Positions 22,041 through 32,500 of a stretch of DNA of 64,000 bases are shown here, in pieces. The DNA comes from Aegilops tauschii subsp. strangulata. Its lineage: Eukaryota; Streptophyta; Magnoliopsida; Poales; Poaceae. The notes below the pieces were generated by a model. The model was not told where the DNA came from and ran no database searches. It was given only the letters and a program-made list of their open reading frames with translations. Position 1 is the stretch's first letter, and the number at the start of each line of letters is the position of its first letter. The DNA lies in NCBI RefSeq assembly GCF_002575655.3, contig NC_053037.3, positions 142,115,207 through 142,179,206 on the forward strand, given 5' to 3'. Position numbers and translations under genes: made by a program.

Positions 22041-22985
22041 ATTCCATGTCACTCCTTCCCCCTGCCTCCTCCTCTTGACTATAGGAACTTTCCCAGGAGT
22101 AGAATTTGGTTCTCCTGGTCCACTAATTATATTTGCAACAGACCCACCTTCAATTAGTAGCACAGTATCAGCCACCTTTCCAACCAAGTTTGGCACCGGC
22201 TGACCGCGCACATTGATAGTTCCATCATCTCTAACTAACCTCTCCCGAGCCGATCTGTCCCCGTCAACATTCTGTACTTCGCCTTCCCAGCCTCCCATAC
22301 CCACGCCGACATTAACAGGGCCATCACACCTTCCCCTTCCCCCGTCATTAGCTGATCTACCTCCTCTATCCCCTCTGCCATTCCTTCCTCTTCTACCCCC
22401 TTGAATGCCACCCTTGGCAGCATCACCTAAACCATCCCCTCTGCCACCCATACTTCCTCCACTCGCAGGCTCATTATTCCAGTGCAACCAATCCCCCCAC
22501 TCACACGAGCTTGGATCATGTATGACATCCCCGCACTCCTCCACAATATGTCCCATACAGCCACAGAAGAACCAGAAATCCGACAGCTTCTCATAGAACA
22601 CCGGGTACTTCTTCCTCTCTTTAAGAGTAATAGGCCCAAACCTCACAATTGGATCATTTACATTGACAAAAAAAATTACCCTCAGATAATTAGACGGGTT
22701 GATTTTTCCTTCATTAACAACTACCGTAAAAGGTGGGTGTACTACCTTCTTTGCCACTTTCTCAGCGAGCTCCTTCTTCCTAGTCAACCCGTCGGGTAGA
22801 CCTTTAATTCTTTCCCATAGCAGAAACATGTCCAGTGCATAGTCAGAAACATTCGTGAACCCATCATATTCCACCATCGCCACCGGATCTCTACGAAATT
22901 GCCATGGTCCCCCTTCCATCACCCATTTCCAATCCCAAGCAGTGGCGCTGGGCTAGGAACAAATTCGGTCCCTTGATGTTGAAGG
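22041..22985 (-). pseudogene. LINE ORF1 (DUF4283 plus zinc knuckle), N-terminally truncated
   Basis: Begins mid-domain with VMEGGPWQFRRDPV and continues FLLWERIKGLPDGLTRKKE. The single knuckle CGCMGHIVEECGD is followed by a long low-complexity Gly/Arg region (GGRRGRNGRGDRGGR), typical of an RNA-binding ORF1. A frameshift lies just before VMEGG. The frame 22922-21708 runs on into the endonuclease region, so ORF1 and ORF2 appear fused here by decay. Confidence 0.82.
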
Positions 22986-23036
22986 TTACGCCCTGAGCAC
23001 ACGTTCACGCGTTCCTCATACAGTTCAGCAGGGCCG

Positions 23037-23933
23037 TGATACGTCCATTTTGCATCATGCTTTTATATTGATATTTATTGTATTATGGGTTGTTATTACA
23101 CATTATATCAAAATACTTATGCCTTTTCTCTCTTATTCTATAAGGTTTACATGAAGAGGGAGAATGCCGGCAGTTGGAATTCTGGGCTGGAAAAGGAGCA
23201 AATATTAGAGACCTATTCTGCACAACTCCAAAAGTCCTGAATCTTCACGGAGCATGTTTTTGGAATATATAAAAATATTGGGCAAAGAAAGAACCAGAGG
23301 GGGGCCACCAGCCAGTCACAAGGATGGAGGGCACACCCCCGACCTTGTGGGCCCCCTGGCAGGCCTCCCGTGCCCATTTTCTGCTATATGGTGTCTTTTA
23401 CCCTGAAAAAATTAAGAAGGAAGCTTTCGGGACTAAGCGGCGCCGTCTCGAGGCGGAACCTGGGCATAACCAATCTAGGGCTCCGGCGGAGCTGTTTTGC
23501 CGGGGAAACATCCCTCCCGGAGGGGGAAATCATCGCCATCGTCATCACCATCGATCCTCTCATCGAGAGGGGGTCAATCTCCATCAAAATCTTCACCAGC
23601 ACCATCTCCTCTCAAACCCTAGTTCATTTCTTGTATTCGATCTTGGTCTCAAAACCTCAGATTGGTACCTGTGGGTTGCTAGTAGTGTTGATTACTCCTA
23701 GTAGTTGATGCTAGTTGGTTTATTCAGTGGAAGATCATATGTTTAGATCCTTAATGATAATTAATACTCCTTTGATTATGATTATGAATATGCTTTGTGA
23801 GTAGTTGCGTTTGTTCCTGAGGACACGGGAGAAGTCTTGTTATAAGTAATCTTGTGAATTTGGTATTCGTTCGATATTTTGATGAGATGTATGTTGTCTT
23901 TCCTCTAGTGGTGTTATGTGAACGTCGACTACT
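23037..23933 (+). mobile_element. 5' LTR of the Athila-like element, 3'-truncated
   Basis: Starts tgatacgtccattttgcatc directly after LINE sequence and runs into the leader-like region containing ctaggg and gtgaacgtcgactac, where it breaks. The 3' end of the LTR, primer binding site and most of gag are absent: a deletion joins the LTR to late gag/protease sequence. ORFs within are not supported. Confidence 0.75.
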
Positions 23934-24061
23934 CATGTTGATCTCCCTAAGGAGAAGTGGTTTAAATATCATCCTCCCATTGAAGTTAAAGTAGCTGAAC
24001 CTGTTAAAGTTGAAGAAGAAACTATTACTTATAATGTTGATCCTATTGTTCCTACTGCTTA
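23934..24061 (+). pseudogene. Athila gag/protease fragment before the insertion
   Basis: Reads EKWFKYHPPIEVKVAEPV then a Glu/Val-rich stretch up to the insertion point. It rejoins the frame after 37730 at YIEKPPFPV when the nested element is removed, so this is the same gene split in two. Confidence 0.75.
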
Positions 24062-24587
24062 TGTTGGGGATATTACTACTAGGTACAAACCGGCCAGGAG
24101 AGGCCGGATTATCCCCATAATGAGTTATTTATATTTGAAGCCCATGAAGACAAGGAGTGTGGCGCTTTACGAAGGCCCAGGGCCCAGGGGCGGATTAAGG
24201 CCTGTAGACATAAACCGCCATTGATATGTAAACTTGTATTGTAAGATAGGAAAGAGTAGAAACCGGGTTGGACATGTTTATTAGCCGGCCTCGGGATTCT
24301 GTAAACCGACGGGCGTCAACCTATGTATATAAAGGGACGACCCGGCGGCAGTTTAGGGACAACAAACAACAACTCGAGAGCCAGGCATAGCGGATTCGCT
24401 CCCTGGTCATCGAAACCCTAGCAATTCCACAACAACTGGATTAGGCCTTTACCTTCACCGCAAGGGGCCGAACCAGTATAAACTCTCTGCGTCCTTTGTC
24501 CGCTTTAACCCCTTTAAGCTAACCCATCGCGATGGCTCCACGACTAACTCCTTTCACTAGGACATCTGCCGTGACAAACCCACGACA
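24062..24587 (+). repeat. 5' LTR of the Tat element
   Basis: TG..CA ends; TATATAAA at 24326-24333 marks the promoter. The gag ATG at 24532 lies inside this LTR. Confidence 0.93.
24326..24333 (+). promoter_or_regulatory. TATA box of the Tat 5' LTR
   Basis: TATATAAA, conserved in the 3' LTR at 37469-37476 and in the related LTR at 135-142 (minus strand). Confidence 0.7.
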
Positions 24588-27500
24588 GTTGGCGCCCACC
24601 GTGGGGCTATCGCATGATGATTTCAAGTTCTTAGAGGGCAGCTTCGAAGGGCTCAAGGGATACGCTGTGGGCCGGATGACCAAGAGCCGTCGCGGCAAGC
24701 TCTACATCGACAACACAGGCTGGGGCCCCGAGGCCGGCTCAATCGAGTACGGGTACCGGGTCCCCTTCGGCGGTATTCACATCTTCATTGGCAAGATTGG
24801 CGAGCCGGCCCCTGAGCTGGACATCTGCACCGACATCATCGAAACGGCTCAGTGTGCGAGACCTGCCCGGGCTCAGCCCGCCATGAAGCATGCCTTCGTG
24901 GGAGTCATCCACGGAGTGGAATCTGAGGATAGATCGGCATCTGGTGGTGAAACCGTTGTTTACTCTGATGACGAGTCGTCTACTAGAGAGACCGAGTCAT
25001 TGTACCAGTTGCAAGATGGCCGGTTTGGGGGTTGTTCCGATGGCGACAGTATTCCGGACCCCTCCGATCCACCGAGTCGGGTTGCGATCTTCATGGCCGG
25101 TATGCATCCCGCGCAGCACTCCTCGACTGCAGCGGCAATGGTTTCCGGATCAGCAGCGGCGACGGTAGCCAGGGCAGGAGGCCCTGCGCGACCGCCGGCT
25201 CAGGTTTTATCCGATTTATTTGACGCTTTGGCAGTGCTGCTGGCGGAAGTTAACCCGGCAAATCAGGATGAGCATAACGCAGAAATCGCGAAGGTGAAGG
25301 ATCAGATAACTCAGGCCAACGTAGACCTGGCAGCCGAGGATACCAGGATGGCCGCAGAGCGGGCCGAGTTGGAGGCACAGGCTTACCGGCTTATGTTGGA
25401 TCAGAGCATGTCAAATGATGTCATGAGGAGAAGGTATCGGTCTCACCTGCCTCCGGTTTATGAGGCCAGGAATCTCTTTAATACCCCGGGAGCAGGAACC
25501 AGTAATCAGCCAGCGGTAAACCGGGTGGAGGCACCTGGAACGGGGGCGCCGGTTCAGTCGCGCCCGACGGATCCGCCTCATCAGAACAATCTCCTGCCAC
25601 AGCACGTCCCAACACCGCCGGGTCATTACTCTAACCCGTTGGATAACTTCGTTGCCGCCGCTTCACGATTGGCAGCTCTCCCGATCGAAGGCGAGTCCCC
25701 AGTAGCGGTGGAGACACGACGGGCTAGAGATCTCCTTCAGACAGCCTTGACTCAGCAGCAGGCCTATTCATACAGCCGCGAGAGGATTCATTCCACTCCC
25801 CGCCCAAGCCGGAGTTACAGCAGGCATATGGATGAATCGGCCGTGTCGAGCAGTGCGCGGAATCGTAATCCGCCTCGTGGCCATAACCCGGCGGGTGGTG
25901 GTGTTGATGCTCAGGATGTGGTGGATCGTGCTAGGGCATGTCGAGAGGCCGAGTTAGCGGCGCAGAACGCGGCCCATCAGTTTACTCCGGTTTGTCCAAC
26001 AACTTCGGTGGAACCAGGGGTTACCTCCAGTTCTTTGGGGGTGTCGTGTCTCGTCCCGGCGCTACACAATGTACGGCTGCCCAAGGATTTCAAGGGCCCA
26101 CATAAAGTGCCGAATTACACTGCCGATTTATCCGCCGAGTCATGGGTCGAAAGCTATGAGATGGAAATGAAGATGCTGGATGTGGATGATGCGGCATGTG
26201 CTAAATATTTCACCATGATGTTGGAGGGAACAGCTCACACTTGGTTGAAAAACTTACCAGCTAACTCCATTGGGTCATGGGCTGAGTTAAGGGCCCGGTT
26301 TATTCAGAATTTCAAAGACACGTGCAAGCAGCCCATGTCAGTTGTGGACTTAGCTGCCTGTGTCCAGGAGGAAGGAGAGTCAACAACCCATTGGATGCGC
26401 CGGGTTTCCGAGATTTTGCATTCATCGGACCGCATCAATGCTGATACAGCAGTTTTAACGTTGGAAGGCAATTGCCGGTTTGCACCCCTGAAGTTAAAGT
26501 TGGGACGGCTCAAACGTCACTGCAATGACATGGGGACGCTTATGGCAGCTCTAGTGAAGTATGCCGACTCTGATAGTACCAAGGACCCCGAATCTGACGA
26601 TGACAAGACAGGAAAGGGAAAGAAGAGTGGCAGCACCAAAGGGCAGCAGCATAACCCGACAGGTCATGGAAACAACGATAAGCGTAAAGCGGATAATAGT
26701 TTAGATTTTGTGGCTAATACCACGCAGGATAATGGTCAGCGTCGTAAGGGTAAACCACCCCCGCGTGGTGGAGGATCAAATCCCAATCCGGGGCGCCTGT
26801 CTTACCTGTTAAACCAGCCTTGCCCGAAGCACGGGTCGCGGGAAAAGCCAGCCACGCACCTCTGGAAGGATTGTTTTATTATGCGGGAGTTCAAAAATTC
26901 AGATTTTTTCCGGTATGATCATGGACCGACCGGTGGTTCAGGCCCCGGATCTCATGGGCCGGGTTATGGTGGAGGCAGTTCCGGTTCAGGATTTCAAGGT
27001 AATCAAAGCGGACATGGCAATCAAGGAAGTCAGGGCAACCAAGGTGGTTATAATCATCAGGGGAATCAGCAGCAACAACAACAGTCGGGTTACCAGAGCA
27101 ACCCAAAGCAGTTGAACAGTGGGCAGTACCATGTCTTCACCACGAGCCTGTGCAAACGCGATCAGAAGCTTCACAAAAGGGCAGTAAACTCCATTGAACC
27201 GGCGGTGCCCCGTTACTTGCGCTGGTCTGAACAGCCCATCGTGTGGAGTCGAGAGGATCATCCACCCCGGGTTGATAATCCGGGTCATCTGGCATTGATG
27301 GTGGTGCCTCAGGTTGGCGGATATAAGTTCACCAAGGTACTCATGGATGGAGGGAGTAGTATCAATATCCTTTATTATGAAACCTTCCGTCGCATGGGGT
27401 TAACAGATAAAAATCTTAAACCGTCAAACACCGTTTTTCATGGTGTGGTGCCTGGTAAATCAGCGTATCCAGTTGGTAAGATAGCTCTGGAAGTTGCTTT

Positions 27501-27750
27501 TGGAGATGAGCATGACTCAAGATCAGAAACGTTGACCTTTGAAGTGGTGAAGATCAAGAGCCCATATCATGCCCTGTTTGGTCGGCCGGCTTATGCCAAG
27601 TTCATGGCAAGACCCTGTTATGTTTATCTCAGCTCAAAATGTCGGGTCATAAGGGGACCATCACAGTACATGGGAGCCGTAAGATCGCTTTGGAATGTGA
27701 AGAAGGTGATGCGGCTTATGCCGAGTCGGTTTGTGCAACAGAGGAGTTGA
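24532..27750 (+). pseudogene. Tat gag-protease polyprotein, frameshifted at its end
   Basis: A long open frame of 1,072 codons begins at an ATG within the 5' LTR and reads through the primer binding site. The N terminus is followed by a Pro/Gln-rich linker, then the gag capsid-like region with EGTAHTWLKNLPANSIGSW and RARFIQNFKDTCKQP near residues 565-600. A Cys/His cluster (CPKHGSREKPATHLWKDC) near 765 is followed by a Gly/Gln-rich low-complexity stretch. The aspartic protease active site appears as VLMDGGSSINILYY near residue 940. Near 27640 the frame shifts and the last ~35 residues are out of frame; the true continuation is in the pol frame from 27639. Confidence 0.88.
24589..24607 (+). 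promoter_or_regulatory. Primer binding site of the Tat element
   Basis: The sequence ttggcgcccaccgtggggc begins two bases after the LTR end, in the standard PBS position. The cognate tRNA is not assigned here. Confidence 0.7.
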
Positions 27751-29003
27751 AGTTCTACAAAGACAATGTTGATCCGGCAGATATGACTTCTTTGAAAAAG
27801 CCAACTACAGAGCATGATCCGGCCTTGAAGTTTAAATCGGCTGATGAGACTAAGCTAGTTGATTTCGTTCCTGGCGATTCATCCAAGCAGTTTAGCATCA
27901 GCGCTAACTTGGATCCGAAATAGGAAAGTGCGCTCATCGAGTTCATCCGTGAGAACCGGGACATCTTTGCATGGAAACCTTCTGACATGCCAGGTGTACC
28001 GAGGGAACTCGCTGAGCACACTCTTAATGTCGATCCTAAGTTTAAACCGGTCAAGCAATTCCTTCACCAGTTCAATGAAGAAAGACGCAAGGCCATTGGT
28101 GAGGAGGTAGCCAGGCTCTTGGCGGCTGGGTTTATCATTGAAGTATTTCATCCTGAGTGGTTGGCTAATCCGGTGGTAGTACTTAAGAAGAACGGCACCT
28201 GGCGCATGTGTGTGGACTACACAGATTTGAACAAAGCTTGTCCAGTGGACCCTTTTGCCCTCCCTCGTATTGATCAAATTATTGATGCTACGACGGGTTG
28301 TGAGCGTTTGAGTTTCCTGGATGCATATTTTGGTTACCATCAGATCAAAATGGCAGTTAAGGATCAGGAGAAGACAACTTTCATAACTCCTTTTGGAGCC
28401 TTCTGCTATGTGTCTATGCCTTTTGGGCTCAAGAGTGCCCAGGCGACTTATCAGCGCTGTGTGCAGAATTGTCTTCATGATCAGATTAGCCGCAACGTTC
28501 ATGCTTATGTAGATGATATTGTGGTGAAATCCAGAAAGGAGGAGACATTGATAAATGATTTGAAGGAGACTTTTGATAACCTCCGGGTTTATAAGATGAT
28601 GCTTAATCCGGTCAAGTGTGTCTTCGGTGTACTGGCAGGAAAGCTCTTGGGCTTTTTGGTGTCTAACAGGGGCATTGAAGCTAATCCGGAGAAAATCAAG
28701 GCTATTACTTCCTTGGCTAAACCGAAGTGTATCAATGATGTTCAACGCTTGGCAGGCCGGATTGCAGCCTTAAGAGGGTTTATCAGTCGCCTCGGGGAGA
28801 AGGCCATCCCTTTATATCAGATGCTGAAGAAGACGGATGACTTCGTCTGGAGTGACGCCGCCAATGAAGCGTTTGAGGACTTAAAGCGGCAGCTAGCTGA
28901 GCCGCCTGTCCTTGCTGCTCCTATTGATAAAGAGCCCTTGCTGTTATATGTGGCTGCTAAGGCCCGGGCTGTTAGCGTGGCTATTGTGGTGGAGCGCAAA
29001 TAG
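27639..29003 (+). pseudogene. Tat pol: protease end, reverse transcriptase and start of RNase H
   Basis: One frame runs from 27639, with a stop (TAG) at 27921-27923 in a position that fits CAG-to-TAG. It continues 27987-29003 with RT blocks: EWLANPVVVLKKNGTWRMCV, YTDLNKACPVDPFALPRID, FLDAYFGYHQI, PFGAFCYVSMPFGLKSAQAT and the catalytic YVDDIVV. The connection domain and the start of the first RNase H (LLYVAAKARAVSVAIVVERK) follow, ending at a second stop (TAG, 29001-29003). Confidence 0.9.
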
Positions 29004-29836
29004 GCCGGAAAGGAGTATTCGGTTCAACGGCCGGTTTATTATATCAGTGATGTACTTATTGAGTCCAAGCAGAGGTACCCACATTGGCAGAAGCTAGTAT
29101 ATGGAGTTTTCATGGCAAGCCGGAAGCTTAAGCAATATTTCCAGGGTCATCCCATCACTGTGGTCAGTTCTGGTCCTTTGGGGGATATAATCCAGAACAG
29201 GGAAGCAACTGGCCGGGTTGCCAAGTGGGCCATTGAGCTTGGACCTCATGGGTTAAAATATATGCCTCGGACGGCAATCAAGTCCCAAGCGTTGGTGGAT
29301 TTCATCAATGACTGGACAGAGTTACAAGCGCCAGAAGAGAATCCGGATCATACTTATTGGACTATTCATTTTGATGGGTCCAGGCAACTGGAGGGCTCGG
29401 GGGCTGGAGTCGTATTAACTTCCCCACGAGGTGATAAGTTTTGTTATGTTCTCCGTTTAATGTTCCCTTGCACTAACAATGCAGCTAAATATGAGGCTTT
29501 GCTCCATGGTCTTCGAATGGCTAAGGAGATGAATTTAAGCCGGGTTAAGTGCTTCGGTGACTCGGACCTGGTGGCTCAACAAGTGTCTGGTACTTGGGAT
29601 TCCAAGGACCCGCTCATGGCAGCATATCGTCGAGAGGTGGATATTGTTGCAGGTCATTTCAAGGGTTATCAGGTTGACCATGTGGACCGGCGAAAGAACG
29701 AAGCGGCGGATGACTTAAGCCATTTGGGTTCCCAGCGTAAACCGGTTCCACCCAATGTCTTTCTGGATGTGCTACATAATCCATCGGTCAAACTCCCACA
29801 GAGGAGGATCTGGCTGTTCCTGATCCGGAGGCTCAG
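29004..29836 (+). pseudogene. Tat pol: RNase H region with two RNase H-like domains
   Basis: In the same frame after the stop come the end of the retroviral-type RNase H (PVYYISDVLIESKQRYPHWQ) and a linker. A second RNase H-like domain of archaeal type follows: TIHFDGSRQLEGSGAGVVL (first Asp), NNAAKYEALLHGLRMA (Glu), FGDSDLVAQQVSG (Asp) and RRKNEAADDLSHLG (final Asp). A tandem second RNase H is a hallmark of the Tat lineage. A frameshift near 29800 separates it from the integrase. Confidence 0.85.
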
Positions 29837-31126
29837 TTGGTGGCGGCTCTTCATGTCATCCCAGATTGGACGGTCCCATATTTGGCGTATATGAATCGGG
29901 GCGAGTTACCGGAGGATGAAACTTTGGCCAGGCAGATAATTCGGCGGTCTAAGTCCATGACTATTGTCAATGGAGAGTTACATCACTGCAGTGTGATAGG
30001 GGCGTTTCAGCGTTGCGTGTCTCCTGAAGAAGGCCGTGAGATTTTGCGTGAGATCCACGAAGGAGATTGTGGTGACCACGCCGGTTCAAAGTCTATGGTA
30101 GCCAAGGCTTTTCGTCACGGTTTCTATTGGCTGACGGCTCATGCCGATTCTGAGGACTTGGTCAAAAGGTGTGATGGCTGTCAAAAGTTCTCACGACACG
30201 CTCATGTACCGGCTCAAGAATTGAGGATGATTCCAATCACTTGGCCGTTTGCGACTTGGGGGCTGGATATGGTTGGGCCCTTTAAGAGATCTAAGGATAA
30301 GAAGACCCACCTTCTGGTGGCAGTTGACAAGTTCACTAAGTGGGTGGAGGCAGAGCCAGTCAGTAAGTGTGATGCAGCTACGGCGGTTCAATTCATCAAG
30401 AAGGTGATTTTCCGATTTGTTTTTCCACACAACATTATAACTGATAATGGCACTAATCTGTCCAAAGGTGCTATGAAAGAGTTATGTCAACGTGAGCACA
30501 TCCGGCTTGACATATCGTCAGTGGCTCACCCCCAATCTAATGGTCAAGCGGAGAGAGCCAATCAAGAGATCTTGAGAGGCATCAAACCCCGGCTCATGGT
30601 TCCTTTGCAACAGACGCCGGGCTATTGGGTGGAGGAGCTACCTTCTGTGTTATGGAGCATCAATACCACGCCCAACAGATCTACGGGTTACACGCCTTTT
30701 TTCATGGTTTACGGAGTAGAGGCGGTTCTCCCTAGTGACATCCGTCATGACTCGCCTCGTGTGGCGGCTTATGTCGAAGCTGACAATGAGAAGGCACGAC
30801 AGGAAGCACTTGACCTGTTAGATGAGGAGCGTGACATTGCAGCAGCCCGTTCGGCAATTTATCAGCAAGATCGGCGTCGTTATCATAGCCGCCGGGTTAG
30901 AACCAGAAATTTTCAAGAAGGCGATCTGGTGCTCCGACTCATCCAGGATCAGACTGATATGCACAAGTTATCCCCGCCTTGGGAAGGACCCTTTGTGGTC
31001 AGCAAGAATTTGCATAACGGGTCATACTACCTTATAGATGTTCGAGAGCACAAAGACTCACGTAAATCAGAGGAGGAGACCCACCGGCCGTGGAATATCG
31101 CTCATCTTCGGCCCTACTATACTTGA
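29837..31126 (+). pseudogene. Tat pol: integrase
   Basis: An open frame of 429 codons without internal stops. It has the zinc-binding region (DHAGSKSMVAKAFRHGFYW and VKRCDGCQKFSRH), the catalytic core with WGLDMVGPFK (Asp), NIITDNGTNLSKGAM (Asp) and SNGQAERANQEIL (Glu), and a C-terminal region with FQEGDLVLRL and PPWEGPFVVSKNLHNGSYYL. It could fold, but it is out of frame with the upstream pol and depends on that gene for expression. Confidence 0.9.
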
Positions 31127-32500
31127 GCCACAGGCTCTGCTTATGTACATAGTTATGACAATGTATATATTATGATCAATATAATAAACCGAAGCCTCAG
31201 CTAAAGCGGGGTATCTGTTGTTTTTCTTACATCATGTGTGGTTACATGGGGGTTTTTGTTTATAAAGCGGAGTCCGGTTTATCCATTGATGCAGCTTATA
31301 AAGCCATATATAAAAATCACTTGGGGGCTTGGTCGTATTCGAACCATAGCTACACCTCTTGATAGGCGTAAGGCCACCAGAGAAATCACTTGGGGGCTTG
31401 GTCGAGATCGAACCAAAGCTACACCTCTTGATCGGCGTAAAGCCACCAGGGAAATTACTTAGGGGCCAATGAGAGTGTGGCAAAAGCACAACTCAAACAT
31501 AGGCACCCACTGAGCACAGCTCAAAATATTGCTTGGGGGCTCTTTGCTTCGCAACGAGCAAAGAGTCTACACTTGTAATAGGCTATTAAGCCAGGCTTGG
31601 AAGCCAGGTGTACACACCTAAAACCCCGGGTTATCCTGCCTTTTTCAAGTAAGCCACTCCGTCCAGGTAAACCTGGTATGACCTGCCGAACGTTTGACAA
31701 GTCAATCTCATAGACCCTGAACTTGTCAATGTTAAAACGACGATTGGTTAATGATTGAGGTCCATCTTAAAAGGCTTTGTAAAATGGTTTAACTCAGTGG
31801 CCTAGCAGCCCATGAAAAGCCTCGATTTGGGGCCTGGCAGCCCGTGAAAATCCTCGCATGTTCTTTTTATGTTTTTATTTGCCAAGTTCTTTTTCCTTGG
31901 ATGAAATTTATAATATTTTTGATAAACCGGCGTTTATGACCCGCCTTGGCTTTCAACTACAAGTTGTCAGTACATGATCAGTTATAATCCGGCGCTAATT
32001 AACCCGGTCTGGTTTCGACTATAAGTTGCCAGTGTTATATAAAGATAAACCGGTGTTTATCACAACCCGGTACGGTTTTATCATAAACCGGCACACTATG
32101 GAAGGAGTTATTAGTCCTCAAGATTGGGGTTATCGCCCTTACTACAAAAGTTGGTCAACCAACGATGTGATTCAATGTCACAGGTATCATTTATTTTCAT
32201 ATTTGATTATCTTTTTTACAGCCTTGGTTATAAACCCTGGCTATATATTTGGGCATCATGACCTGTCCGACGGTAAACCGCCAGGACACTCAGTTTCTTG
32301 TATGCAGGAGCAGCTACGGATTACGAGCATCATATATCTTAAACATGGCAAATTAACGGTGTCAGGAAAAATAAATATGCACGATGGCATAGCAGACCAA
32401 GTGTTTGAACTAGTCTATTACAAGGCGCTTTAAATGCCCAAAAGAATAATTGTTTTCCGGCAAGTGTTGCAGCACACAGAAGGCTAAACCGGTCTCCGGA
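31127..32500. other. Tat element 3' non-coding region between convergent genes
   Basis: Lies between the integrase stop and the end of the antisense gene. It contains the 69-bp tandem repeat at 31314-31460, a small direct repeat (ggcctagcagcccatgaaaa / ggcctggcagcccgtgaaaa near 31800-31860) and many aaaccgg words. No ORF is supported. Confidence 0.7.
31314..31460. repeat. 69-bp tandem repeat in the Tat element
   Basis: Units 31314-31382 and 31383-31451, each starting aaatcacttgggggcttggt and ending ggccaccag(a/g)g, followed by the start of a third unit (aaattacttagggg). Confidence 0.9.

Larger units (their letters stand above)
16868..23036 (-). mobile_element. L1-type LINE, nearly full length, decayed, 5' end cut by the Athila LTR
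   Basis: On the minus strand the order is ORF1 (DUF4283 and zinc knuckle), endonuclease, reverse transcriptase, zf-RVT and RNase H, ending in an A-rich tail (plus strand ttctttttttgcggg at 16867-16881). It carries a hAT element at 18224-19167. The 5' end stops exactly where the Athila LTR starts (23037), so the first part of ORF1 is missing here. All frames carry shifts. Confidence 0.9.

Noticed and set aside
27879..28745. 288-codon minus-strand ORF inside Tat pol
   Set aside because: Fully antisense to the reverse transcriptase with no splice or domain support; a shadow frame.
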